From NCBI RefSeq assembly GCF_030867095.1, contig NC_081828.1, positions 220,193,978 through 220,257,977 of the forward strand: a stretch of 64,000 bases of DNA, read 5' to 3'. This DNA is from Alligator mississippiensis (taxonomy: Eukaryota; Chordata; Crocodylia; Alligatoridae). The position numbers were made by a program, and so were the translations under genes. This document shows positions 1 through 23,100 of this stretch, in pieces (position 1 is the first letter of the stretch; every line of letters starts with the position of its first letter). Below the pieces are notes generated by a model that had not been told where the DNA came from, did not search any database, and saw only the letters and a list, made by a program, of their open reading frames with translations.

Positions 1-11479
<11,479 letters not shown>

Positions 11480-12385
11480 CCGCCCGCCCGCCCCGTCCCA
11501 CCCCGCTGCACGGGGGCCTGGCTCTGGGGACGGGCCCCCCCTGCCTGGCACAGGCTAGGTGGTGGGGGCCAGTAGCCCCAGCATGTCCCCAGGGCGGGGA
11601 GCCCTGGTCCTGGCCTGGAGATGGGGGCGCAGGCTGCCTGCCCCCCGAGTCCCCAGTGCTCAGAGCGGGGTGGCGAGTGCCCCCATATCCAGTATCAGGT
11701 TGGGGGGGCTCCTATGAGCTGCCCCCCAGCTGGTGCGGGGGCAGTTCTGCAGCCCCCCTTGCCCCCTCCAGCCGGTACGAGGGGGCCGGCCCCGTGGGCG
11801 CTGCCTGCGGCAGGTACGAACGGGCAGTTCCTCTGAGCTCCCCAAAGCCAGTGTGGGGGGACGGTTCCTGCGAGCTCCCCTCCGCCCTCCTGCAGCCCCC
11901 CATGAGGCTGGCGCCGGGCTGCGTGCATGCTGCTCTTGCTACGGGGCCACGGAGCTGGACCCGCTGCCTCGCACCGTAAAGGGACCCCTGCTCCCCCGCA
12001 GCCTCTGTGCCCGCTAAGAGCAGGGTGGATGGGACCGTGGCCCCAGGAGCCCACTGCCTGCATCCGTGTGCCCACCGGGCCATTGCCCTCCTGGCTCTCT
12101 GCCGAGGCTGGCATCGGTGTGCCCCTGCCCCGCGTCGGCGGCACGGCACGGCACGGCTGGCTCGAGGGCAGACAGCTGCTCTGCTTCCCCCCACGAGCCT
12201 GCGGCCGGCACCAGGCACCGGGCTCCCAGCCGCGGGTGCAGCCCCCAGGCCATCCCCGCCCCCGTGTATAAAATGTACATTGGAAATATTTATATGGACG
12301 CACTGTAAATACTGTTTCTTTGCCCTGTGTGTGTGACCTGCAGCCGAGGAGAAACGGCCAATAAAGCACCCTGCCAGCACTGCCT
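11480..12385 (+). other. AGAP3: AGAP3 3' untranslated region
   Basis: About 900 bases from the stop codon to the expected cleavage site downstream of the AATAAA at 12360. An AT-rich stretch with TGTAAATA just before the signal is typical of a 3' UTR end. Confidence 0.75.
12360..12365 (+). terminator. AGAP3 polyadenylation signal
   Basis: Canonical AATAAA about 880 bases after the AGAP3 stop, followed by a GT-containing stretch. Confidence 0.8.
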
Positions 12386-13555
12386 CTGTGCCGTCCCGTT
12401 CCCGCACCCGGTGCTGCCTGCGCTCCCTCGCGGGGGATCCAGCCGGGTTCGGGCCCCGCGCTGGGAACGGCAGCGCTGCAGGTATGAGCTGTCGGGGCAG
12501 CCGTGGCTATGGCAGAGGCAGCCGTGGCCCCAGGAGATGCATCAGGGCCTTGCCGCGGGGCCTGGGATGAGTTGACCCCGCGCAGTGCAGGGGCGGTTGC
12601 TGTCTCGGTGCCCCGAGGGAGAACATGGGGCACAAGTCATGCGAGCCGTGCCGCCATGCTGGGACCTTGCGTCTCAGGAGCGAGTGCCGGGCTTGTAACG
12701 GAGCCAAGCAAGGGCCAGAGGCCTGCGAGGTGGCCAGGGCAGGGCCAGGCGGCTGCAGCACTGGGCAGCAGGGAGGAGACGGGGACATGGCCCCGCAGCG
12801 ACGTGCTGCAACAGGAGGCCACTTGCACCCAGGCAGAGGCGGCCCCGTGGCCCTGGAGCAGCACCCTGGACCCCCGTGCCCAGAGGGTGCCTCTGTCTGC
12901 AGCGTTGGCGCTGGACCGTGAGCCCCTTGTGCCAGGTGAGCGGCAGAGGCAGGACCCGGAGGCCTGGGCACCGGAGGCGCTGGTAGCAGCACCCCAGGCT
13001 GAGCCGCCACGGTCCTTCACGCCGGCACCAGCCCCTTGGTGCAATGGGCTTGGGCATGGCCGTTCCCTGGCTCCCCGGCCCTGCGTCCACCCCCAGGACC
13101 CTGCAGCTCCTGGAGCGCGTCTGGGGGGGGGGGGGGGACTCTGTGCAGCCAGCACGTGCGGTGCGGGTACCTGCTCCTCCTGCTCGGGGGCATTTTTGGG
13201 GGTGGGTTGCTATGGCAGCAGCCTTGGGCTAGGTGGGAGCCAGCCCCACGTGCCCGGTGGAGGGGACGGTGCCAGGAGCTGCCCGCGGGCCCCCAGGGCT
13301 AGCACCTGCACCCTGTGCAGACCCCCCTGGCAAGGGGGGAGACAGGCCCCCTGCCACCCTCACCTCCACCTCCACCTTGCGCTGCAGGGGCGGGGGGCTG
13401 GGCAGGACCCGGCACGGCCCCTCTGTCCCCTGACCCCGGGATTCGGAGGAGACCGTGCCCTACCAGGGGGAGCGGCCCCTCCACGGCGCCGTCGGTGCCC
13501 AGCTGCCCCCCGCGCGTCCCTGCCCCGCGAGTCCTGCCCCCTCCCAGGCCCCCGC
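12386..13555. other. Intergenic, no gene seen
   Basis: GC-rich spacer after AGAP3 with a poly-G run at about 13124-13138. The long open frames here reflect base composition; I see no homology or splice pattern. Confidence 0.6.
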
Positions 13556-13830
13556 CCCACGCAGGGTTTGGCTAATTTCCTGGCGACTGCATTAGCGGGA
13601 ATGGAGGCCCAGGGACGCGGCTCCTCTGGGGACCCATTAATCATCCCCCTCAGACAAGCTGCCTTGATTACAAGTGGCAAGAAATTCATTAGGGCTGCGG
13701 CTCTGACAACTTTTATCTGCGCGGCTGGATCTGACTCATTAGGCAGCCAAATTAAAGCCATGATGGGCCCTGATGAAATTCACTGCTTGTTTATCTTGTG
13801 CGATCTGATACATCTGCCCATACATCATCT
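13556..13830. promoter_or_regulatory. Strong candidate conserved enhancer between AGAP3 and GBX1
   Basis: About 275 bases of balanced to AT-rich sequence in an otherwise 70% GC spacer. It carries GGCTAATTTCC, CCCATTAATCATCC, TTGATTACAAGTGG, AATTCATTAGGG, TCTGACTCATTAGG, CAAATTAAAGCC and TGTTTATCTTG. It lies about 5.3 kb beyond the GBX1 3' end, so it is probably a GBX1 downstream enhancer. It has no repeat signature or consistent coding frame. Confidence 0.5.
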
Positions 13831-13875
13831 CCCCGCGCCGCAGCCCCGACCACCCCGGAGCCCCTGGCCTGCCCC

Positions 13876-13912
13876 ACGTGCCCCCTGCCCTGCCCTGCCC
13901 TGCCCTGCCCGC
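13876..13912. repeat. (CCCTG)n microsatellite
   Basis: Five to six CCCTG units, the same motif as at 7813. Confidence 0.85.
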
Positions 13913-16384
13913 CGGGCACCTGGGCCCCCTCCTCAGGCCTGGCCGGACCCTGCCCCGGTGCCCAAGAGAGCTCCTGTCGGGGTGCCGCCACAGCTCAGCG
14001 CCGTGCAGACGTCGCCCCTTGGGGTGCTGCCCGGGGGGGTCGGCATTGCAGCAGTGCAACACCTACCCATCCTGCTGGCCTGCCCCTGCACCCCCCGGCT
14101 CCCCTGAGCCAGGGCGGCACGGGCTGCATCACCCCCAGCCGGTGGCAGTTCAGTGTGACCGAGGAAACTGAGTCGCACCCCAATTTCCACATGACAGGAC
14201 AGGTGCCCCCCGGCCCTTCAGTCGGAAGTGGAGCAGGGCCTCCCCACCCCCAAGGCAGGCATCACAGCCGCGCTCCCTGCGTGCACGCGGCGTCCACGGC
14301 CGGGCCGATGCCAGTGGACCCATGCAGTGCACGTGGGGGTGCCCTGACGCTACGTGTGCTCTGGATGCAGCCTGGCAGCCACTGCAACGCCCTGGCCTGC
14401 TGCGGGGGGGGTCACCGGCAGCTGCAGCCCTGGCCCGTCCAAACCAGAAAGGGCTTTGGCAGAGCCCAGACTCGGCTCCAGCCCCATGTGTGCGCAGCAG
14501 CCCTTGGCCCCACCAGCCCCGAGGGGAGGGGGCTCCTGGAAGTGGCGGTCTAGCAAGAGCAGGGAAACTGAGGCACGCCTCCCAAGTGAATGCTCCACTC
14601 CTCCCTGTGTCACGGGGCAGGGATGACGGGACAGCTGGTTTCTCCACCGGTGACAGGTGACTGCAATGCAGCGGCCCCTCCGGCCGCGGCTGCCAGCACA
14701 GACGTGCTCTGGGGCAGGTGCTGGGGCTCAGCACTGCGCAGGATGCTCGCCCTGGCTCTGCTTCGGCACCAGGACTCCAGATGCTAGGACAGACCTGGCG
14801 CAGGGTCCTGGCACGCAGCCTAGGGGCTGCTGGTCTGGCCCTGCAGCATCAGGCTATGGGTGCTCAGGGCCTGCTGGTTGCACGCTGCCCTGGCAGGGCC
14901 TGCAGACGGCTCCTCCAGCCCGTGGGGCACAGCAGGTGCCCACGCTGCCGGACTGCATCCCTGCTCCCCTCCCTGACCGGTGCATCACATTTGCAGCTGC
15001 AGCCATGCGCGGGGGCGAGCCTGGTGATGCTGGGATGGCCTCCCCGTGTGCCAAGGCAGCCTTGCTCCTTGCTCGCTGTCAGCCTCAGGACCGGGCCAGG
15101 CCACGCTGAGCACTCGCCCAGGCTGCAGCAGAGCTGAGCAGGGGCCGGCCGTGGCCTCCCACGCCATGGTGCAGCAGTGCGGGCCAGCGCCCAGGGACCC
15201 CCAGCCGCGTGCTCTGCAGCCCCTGTGCGGGAAAGAGCCTGGGGCAGGTGCTGGAAGGGGAAGGGGGAGCAAAGGTGGTGCACGGCGCGTCCTCGCAGGC
15301 TGTCGCAGTCCCTGAGCCGCCAGGGCTGGGAGCGCGGCGAGGCCCAACATGGGCTGCAGCACCGGGCCTGCTCCATGCTTAGGCTCCCAGGGAGGGGGTG
15401 CCTCCTGCTCAGGGTGCAGGGACCCTCGTGTGCCCCATCGTGCCCGGCCAGGCAAGGGCACCGTCGGTGCTGTCCTGCCCGTCTCCCTCCCTGTATCGGG
15501 GATAGGGGAGGGACATTGCCCCTTGCTGCATGATGCCCAGCTCTCTGTCCCGTCTGGAGCCGGGCCCGGCTGCCAGCAGCGTGGAAGCAGCGTGCCTGGC
15601 ACTTCACTGGGTCGAGAGGGTCTGCGCCAGCCAGGAGCCTGCGGACGAGCATGCGTGCAGGTGGACGTGCGTGCAGATGTACGCTGCAGGCGCTTGCCCT
15701 GGGGCAGCAGCAGTGCCCTCCAGGGCTGGCAGGACGTCGGCTGCTGCACGGCTATCTCAGCTGGTGGCAGGGCCGTAGCTGCTGCCGTGGGCCTGGTCGG
15801 AGGGTCTGAGGCTGGAAGGGGCACCGCTGTCTGCCTTTTGCCTCTGCAGGCGTGAGCCCGTCCAGCCCAGGGTGGTGGGCACGCTCAGCGGGTGCTCGCA
15901 GCGCATGCTGTGCGACCCCCCCGGCACCCTGCCCTGGCACAGGCGGCTTTGCCAACATAACCTTATCTGCTGGGCTTTCCCCAGCCTGGCACTGCTCTTG
16001 CTGCTGGGTCACGGCCTCTCCGGGCACCGTGGTCCTGCACGTGGCCCCAGTCCCAACCCAGCTGTGCCGCTGGTGTGAGCCAGCCTCTGCTCTTCCACCA
16101 GCCTTTCCATCCCGCCATGTCCATGACCACTCTTTTAATCTCCCCACTGTCCCCAGCCCCGCTCGGTCCTGTCCTCACAGGGGCAAGCGCTGGCCTGTGA
16201 CCTTCCCGTGGCACTGGCACCTCTGGACCTCTGGTTCTGGGGTCTTCTCCCTGCCCACCCCCCTCAGCACTGGGGGTCCTGGGCACGGCAGTCCCTGCAG
16301 CTGCCCTGCACCCCAGCTGTGGGGCACGGTCAGCGGGGCCAGGGCAGGCTGTGTTTTGCTGCCATCACCTGCCTCCCTGCAGCT
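13913..16384. other. Intergenic, no gene seen
   Basis: GC-rich spacer. I looked for exons and repeats and found nothing I can support, apart from a short GGGAAACTGAGGCAC near 14568 that recalls antisense MIR. Confidence 0.55.
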
Positions 16385-16615
16385 CTGGGCAGAGCATCGC
16401 ATCCTAGAGCTGCGGGGGTCGCATCTAGTCCAAACCCTGCCTCGGGCAGGATCAGCCTCGTCCAAACCAGCCCAGACAGCCATCATCTGAACCCTGCATG
16501 AGACTGCTGGCAACTCCAGCACAGCACCAGGTAATATCACGCCTGCACCTGCTACGAGGAAAGCAGGGGGGCCACGGCGGCCAAAACCGCCCTGACACAT
16601 GGAGCAGAAAGGAGG
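16385..16615 (-). mobile_element. CR1-like 3' end, antisense (copy 2 of 6)
   Basis: CGCATCTAGTCCAAACCCTG, GGGCAGGATCAGCCTCGTCC and CTGACACATGGAGCAGAAA match copy 1, which has CTGACATGTGGAGCAGAAA. The middle is more diverged than in copies 4 and 5. Confidence 0.65.
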
Positions 16616-17984
16616 GGATGGAGGCAACCAGCACATTGGCACGGGCACGCTCACACCTGACTGCATAGCCCTGCCCACACCCACATGCGCTCACACCTGG
16701 TGCCAGCCTGCATCGGCTCTGGAGGGAGGCTGCAGGCAGGGCCCCGGTTCCCTGGGCTGGGACCCGGGTGCTGGGCACTGCACAAGGTGGCCTGTCCCGG
16801 GGCAGTGACCCTGCGGTCTCCGCTCTAGGCCCGTGGCTGCACCTGCCTGCCCTGCTCGCTCTGTCCTCACCCACCTCCCTGCAGCCCACCCCAAGCACGA
16901 AACGTGCTGCCAGACACTGTGGCCGGTGGCACGAAATGGGGCCGACACGTGCCCGGTGCAAGCAGGGGAGCGCCACCCACCCACTGGGCAGCTGGGCACG
17001 GCTGGGCTCCCCGGCACGGCTGGGTTTTCGGGCAGCTTCTCTCCTGAGCTAAGCCATGGGCAGCCCAGCTGGCAGGGCCGTGGCGGGGTGCAGGGGTCCC
17101 CGGGCCACGCGCTGGTGACAGCCCCTTCTGGGCCCAGGCACAGCCAGCTTGGGCTGACTCGTTAGCAGAGCCATGGCCACAGCTCGTTAGCCTAGCCCCA
17201 CGTGCCCCGCCGGGGAACACGGGATCTGGGTGACGGATGGTGCCGCCTTCCTGCACGCTCGGGGACCCTGGCGGGGGGCATCGCAGCAGCTGGGCCCCTC
17301 ACGGCTGTGCTGCAGGGCTGGGGGGAGCTGCGCTGCAATGGGGCACTGCAGGATCTCAGCATGGGGGTGCTTCCCCCCTGCCCCCCCCGGCAGTGCTGCC
17401 CCCATGGGGCTCTGTAGAGTGTGTGGGTGTGGGGGGACGGGCACTCTCCCTGTGCTGGCAGCGCTGACCCCATTGCTGCAGCGTGGGGCTGAGGAGCCCG
17501 ACATTGCAGGGAGCTGCTAACTGGTGTGCAAGCTCCAGGTGTGCGGGCAGATGCCCGGTTGGTGCCAGCCTGGCCCGTGGGGTGACACCATCCTGGGCAG
17601 GACACCAGGGCCCGTGCACTGCAGCAGGGCCTCTGAGAGGTGGCCTCCATCCCTGCCTCTGCTCGGGGGCTGTTGCTGGGAGCGGAGACAAGCCCCACAC
17701 ACTCCTGCCCAGCCACCCCCAACCCACCCCGGGCTGGAGCTGCAACACAGGAGACAAACAGACGGTGCGGGGATGGTGGGGCAGGCTGGGCCTGGGCTGG
17801 GGGCGGCATGCAGGGCATGGGGTGATGGCCGAGGTGCACGTGACGCTGGCTGGTGCCCAGGGGCGTCCGTGGGGCAGGGTCTGGCCTCCTGGCTGCTCCC
17901 TCACTCCCGCAGGCACTGGCTGCTGCAGCAGAAGCACATGCGGTCCTGCTCCTGCTCCCCTGAGCCGGTGGCAGCTGGGGCCAG

Positions 17985-18070
17985 ATGTGCATGCAGACGT
18001 GCACACACAGATAGACATGTGCACACACATACACACACCACGGACATGCACGTGCAAACTGGCAAGGCCC
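17985..18070. repeat. CA/CACATG-rich simple repeat
   Basis: Degenerate GTGCACACACA and ACACACATACACACACC runs. Confidence 0.85.
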
Positions 18071-18334
18071 CGACAGCTGCACAGGGCCCCAGGGAAAGCA
18101 GTGCCAAGCACCCTCACACCGTGTCCCCAGCCCCAGCCAGGCAGCACCACACTGGGCACTGGCCGCCGGCCTGCAGCAGGCAGAGGCGTTGCTGGGCTGT
18201 CCCTGGGCAGAGCGGGAATGCAGGACCTGCCCAGGCCGTGCCACAAGCCAGCCGGAGCAGACGCCCTATGGACCACAGCAACAGGACTCTGCCCTACGGG
18301 TCTGGGGGGGAAAGCCTCTCAAAACCTCCCCCCC

Positions 18335-18395
18335 TCCCCACACACATGCACAAGTACACGCACATGCACATGTACACACAGGCCATGCATGCAGC
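18335..18395. repeat. ACACATGC-rich simple repeat
   Basis: Alternating ACACATGCACA and GTACACGCACATG units, similar to 17985. Confidence 0.8.
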
Positions 18396-19049
18396 CAGCT
18401 CACAGGCAGCGGCCTGGGGTGGACCTGGGGGATCCCAGCTGCAGAGGCGACTGCGTTTGCTCCCCTGTGGGAACGTGCAGGCTCCCACCAGACTCCAGCC
18501 TCTTGCTCCGGGGCCAGGGCAGGTCAGGCATGGCAGAGCTGGGGGAGACACCTGCTCTGAGGCAAGAGGCAGGCTGCAGTCATGGCCTCTGCCCTGGTTG
18601 CCATACATCTCACAGGGTTTATGGGACAGTGCGGCCAGCCAGAGGCACTGCCGGTCCCTGCACAGGTGTGGGGCAGGTGGCTCAGGAGACATGGGCAGTT
18701 TGGGGTCATGCCCCACTCTAGCCCACCAGACTCCCGGTCCTTCTCGCAGCTCTTCCCTGGCCCCACAGGCTATCCTCGTCCTTGCAGCCAGGACCGGCAC
18801 GGATGCGGTCTCCCCCCACCCCACAAGCACGCACGGCGCTGCACCCTCTGCAGTGGGCGCTGCATTCACATGCACCGAGCTGCGGGCTGACCCATCCTCG
18901 GGGCTCTGCCGCCTGGTGCCTCAGCACCCAGGGAACCGCGTGGCTCCCAAACGTGAGGCTGGCCTGGGACTTTTCCACCCACCGCGTCCCTGCCCACGCA
19001 GTGCAGCCCTCCCGGGGCTGGGGGCGGCTCAGAGCTGTGCTGCACAGGG

Positions 19050-19082
19050 AGGAGAGGAGAGGAGGGAGGGAGGGAGGGAAGA
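19050..19082. repeat. GGAGA/GGGA purine repeat
   Basis: GGAGAGGAGAGGAGGGAGGG purine tract next to the GBX1 polyadenylation site. Confidence 0.8.
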
Positions 19083-19109
19083 AGCCGGTCTCCTTTCCAT
19101 AGAAAATAA

Positions 19110-19115
19110 TTTATT
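19110..19115 (-). terminator. GBX1 polyadenylation signal
   Basis: TTTATT on +, which is AATAAA on -, about 510 bases after the GBX1 stop codon. Confidence 0.6.
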
Positions 19116-19626
19116 GAAGTCACGACGATCCATGGACAGGGCGCGGACGCGGTTGGCCGCAGCAACACGGTATGAACCGCGTGGGGACGCTGCCGCATGG
19201 GCCTGTAGCGGGGTTGGGGGGGCATGCGGAGCGTGGGGGCCCGGGGACCCCCGAGACCAGTCACTGCACGCGGGCCTGGGCAGCGCAGAGTCTGGCGCGG
19301 GCCGGGGGCAGCCCAGGGCTCTCCCAGACGGACGGACAGACGGACACTCACCATTTCATATGTACAGACTTTACACTGAATAAATAGAGGACATTTACAG
19401 CGAAGGGGGGGCGCTGGTGGCTCCTGCAGCCCCTCCCCGGGTCCGCACGGGGTCCATGCCCCCTGCCTCTTGCTGCGGGGCTGGCCCAGAGCTCCGCTGG
19501 CCGCCAGCCCGGCGCAGTCCTGCAGGCTGGGCCCGGCACTCGCCTGCCGTGCGCCCCGGGGCGCTGGGCCCGTCCTGCGCGGCCGAGCGCCGCGTGGCCC
19601 CATCCCCTGGGGGGGTCATCGGGGGC
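19116..19626 (-). other. GBX1: GBX1 3' untranslated region
   Basis: Sequence between the GBX1 stop and the AATAAA on -. It contains a moderately AT-rich patch around 19355-19400. Confidence 0.6.
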
Positions 19627-20147
19627 TCAGGGGCGGCTGCCCTGCTCGATCTGCTGGTGCTGGCTGCGCACGGCGAAGCGGTTGACGTGCACGGGGATGG
19701 GCACCACGATCTTGGGGTTGCGGACGGGCTCCCCTGAGCGGTTGTTGACGTTGCCGGCCTTGATGCGTTTCCACTTGGCGCGGCGGTTCTGGAACCAGAT
19801 CTTGACCTGCACCTCGCTGAGCTTGAGGGCGTGGGCGATCTGGGAGCGCTCGGTCAGGCTCAGGTACTTCTTGCAGTGAAACTCCTTCTCCAGCTCCAGC
19901 AGCTGCTCGCTGGTGAAGGCCGTGCGCCGCCGGCGGCTCTTGCCTGGGTTGGACCCAGGCGGTGCCTGCTCCCCGCCAGTGCTGCCCTTGGGCTTGGGCT
20001 TGGGCCCCAGGGTGCCGCGCTCGGCCCCATCCAGGAAGCTCTCGTCCTCGCTGTCCCCCGCGGAGCTCTCCTCCTCCCGCTCGCTGCAGGGCGTCGCTGC
20101 CGACTTCACCTCCAGCTTCTCCTCGTCGGAGCTGTACACCTTCCCAT
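19627..20147 (-). CDS. GBX1: GBX1 exon 2: homeodomain and C terminus
   Basis: The acceptor GGCTGCAG is followed by AT|GGG|AAG|GTG|TAC, giving [10 protein letters not shown]. It contains the whole homeodomain and the stop codon at 19627-19629. Confidence 0.97.
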
Positions 20148-23100
20148 CTGCAGCCGAGAGACAGAGCGTTAGCCGGTGCCAGCTGGGGCATGCAAACCAT
20201 GCCCCTGGGGCCTGGCTGCAACCAGCCCCCAGGCCCTAGTATAGACAGTGCTCCCCCACACCACACAGTGCAGAGGCACCCCAGGGCAGTGGGGCCTTGC
20301 ACACCAGCTGCAGTCCCTCCTGCTCCCAGGCAGCTGCCCGTGCGGGTGCAAGCTCAGGAGACAGAGGCTCCTGCAGCCGCACAAGGGCCCCAGGGGAGCA
20401 TGAGGGTCCTGGGTGCCAGGCCCTGCCTGGACCCGCTGCCTCTCTGCCAGGAGGGGCCAGCCCCAGTTTGCAACTGGTCTGAAGCTACACGATGGTCTGG
20501 CCTGAGCTAGAGGTGAGGCAGGGGCTGGGTTGCTCTGGGACCATCTAGCCAGCGCTTGGGTCACAGCGTAACACCAGAGCGGCCAGTTACTGCGTCAGAC
20601 CATCGGCCCGTCCCGCCCGGTCTGTGCTGCGCTGCAGCTCTGTCCGGTGCTCGCCCCCTTAACGCACTCCTTGCAAACCCATGACCCTCACTCCTGTCCC
20701 TGCTGTGTTTGCATTTGTCCCAGGGAAGCAGCCTTAGTGGCTCCCATTGCTAAGGGGGGCTGACAGCTTGACTTGGTGGGCTTTAGCCACCGACCCCATG
20801 GCGCACCAAAAGGCCAGCGTCGCAGAGCGGAGGCTGAAGGGAAGATGACAGTCTGAGCAGGGTTTTCCCCCGTTCCTCTCCCTTGCAGCCTCCAGCACTT
20901 AAGGGCCAAGGCCGTGCCCCTCACTCCCATGCTCAATAGCTCCTGCTGCCCCTTTCCTCCAAGCCTGTGTCCAGTCCCTGTGGATCTGGCATGCTCAGCT
21001 TCCCCCACGGCTGGTGGCCACACGTCCTGCACTTGAATCCCACGCCGGGTGGACAAGAGGATGCACCCCCCTGGTGTTAGCTTTAAACTGCCGACCTGCT
21101 CCTTGCAGGCTGTGCCCCCTCGTTCTGGTCCCGGGGCAAGGAGTCAGTGATACATCCCTAGTGACTTTCTCTTCATCCCTTAGTGTTTTCTTAACTAAGC
21201 TGACTGCACGCCTCACAACTGGCCTCCTGCCCACACGCCGACAGCAGCAAAGGGGCACCCCCACCCCGCTCAGGGCACTGCCAAGCCCTGCACAGCCGAG
21301 ACCCGGGCTCACCAGCGCAGCCATGGCTGAGCCCTGAAGTGCACACTCTGGGTTTGTTTGGGCACAGCAAAGCCTTTGTGGCCTGTAAGGACCAGGCTGC
21401 GCGTGAGCATGGAGCTGCTGGGAGCTGGGCAGGCAGCGCTCGGTGCCCGCCGGGGGAGGTTGCCCAGGAGCAGGGCCCAACACCCCCTGCCCTGGGCACC
21501 GTGTCTGGTACAGCCCTTGCTGGTCCCCCAGCTCCGTCACCTGCAGCATGCACTCTGCGATCACTCAGCAACGACACACGGCATCGCGCCCCACCTTGCA
21601 CCACGCCACCGCAAAAGCAGCTGCGCCCCGGAAGTCACCTATTCGCCACCCCAGCGCTGGGATCTCACGGGGACTCTGGCCACGGCTGCACACGGGCTGG
21701 CTGGGAAGCAGCGGGGCCAGGCAAGGCAGTGCTGGAGTCTGCCTGGGCTCCCAGGGGCACCAGCTCCATTCCCCCTCCCGCGGCTTTGCTGGCGCATTCC
21801 CGGTTTCAGTCTGGTCTTAGTCCCCTTGATGCTTCCTCTGGCTTGCAGAGCTGCACTGGGGAAGGGGCAGAGCGTGCAGCCACAAGGGACCTGCCATGAG
21901 CAAGAGCCTACCTGGGATACAAGATGCTGAGGAGTTCCCACCCTGCCACCCACCCCACACCGTGCCTGGCAGACCCCTGCCATGCCCCTGCAGCGCCAGC
22001 CCAGAGCAACCCTGCAGCGAGGAGCTCAGGTCTCCGTGCCTGCATGACAAAGCCAGCTCCCCCACAACAGCCACGGTGCAGAGGAGCCTCCAAAAGTGCT
22101 GGCTGCAGCAGCCCCAAACACTGAGCTGGAGCCACACTGCCAGGAGCTCCCAAGGCCTGCCCTGAGCATGCACCCCCTTCATGCAGCGGGGGGGATCTCA
22201 GGGCTGGGGCCTGCCCTGGACTGAGAGGCCACATGCGGGGCTGTCCTGGGGCCATTGGAGTCTGTCCGAGCACTGCTCTGCAGGGGCACGGCCTGGTGCA
22301 GCCTCCAGGGAAGCGTTGGTGCCTGGGGAAGCCGCTGGCATCGCCTTTGCAGGGATTGGGCCCTGAGCCCCCGAGGCATGGCTATGCCCGGGTGATAGGG
22401 GCACACATGCATGCACTCACAAGTCTGTCACAGCTCCAGTCCCAGAAGGGCCCAGCCCTCCCCAGCAACAAGATGCCCCCATGGAGCCCCATGGAGCGGG
22501 TCCCACGCGGCGCATCCCCTACCCGAAACACCCCCATCCCGCGTCCTGCGCGGAGCCTGGTCAAGATCCCCCGGGGAGCAAGCGTGCCCCAGCCGCAGCA
22601 GGGCCCCGTGAGCCCAGCCTGCTCTGCCTGGACAGCAGCAGCCCCTGGAGAGAGCCCCGACTCCCAGGGCTCCCACCAGCTTCTCCCATGCCAGGCCCCG
22701 GTGCTCCCAGCATGTCCAGGGGAAAGCCGCCCACCACTTCCCAGCCATGCACCGAACCACGCGAGCGTGCCGACTCAGCCGCTTCCCCCGGCTTTGCAAG
22801 CAGGCTGGTGAGCGAAGACATCCAGGCTGCTCTCTGCCCTGGACACGACCCCGCTCCTCCATCCACATGGCTGCCGACCTGCCTGGGCGTCCCCACCACG
22901 CTTCGAGCTCCGGACCGGCCTGGACTGCCCTCCTCCCCCGTCCGGCTGTCTGTGACCCCCACACCCACCCCTGCCCTTTGCCCTGACCCCTCCACACACC
23001 AGGTCAGGCCCCAGGGCCTCATCCTGTAAACACGGCAGAGTGCATGTGCCCTGAATGTGGGACAGGCCAGGTGGGGTGGGAGGGAAGTACTCAAGCCTGA

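Larger units (their letters stand above)
16616..19089. other. Intergenic spacer with CA-rich simple repeats
   Basis: No gene seen. The long open frame on + between 17524 and 19383 crosses simple repeats and the GBX1 3' UTR and shows no known domain, so I treat it as chance. Confidence 0.55.

Noticed and set aside
12503-14107. A 534-codon open frame on +
   Set aside because: Low-complexity translation across the GC-rich spacer and the enhancer-like island, without a domain.
14560-14600. Antisense MIR copy
   Set aside because: Only GGGAAACTGAGGCAC matches; chance is possible.
17524-19383. A 619-codon open frame on +
   Set aside because: It crosses CA-rich repeats and the GBX1 3' UTR, has no known domain, biased Gly/Pro/Ala/His content and no matching splice structure. 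It is a product of high GC.
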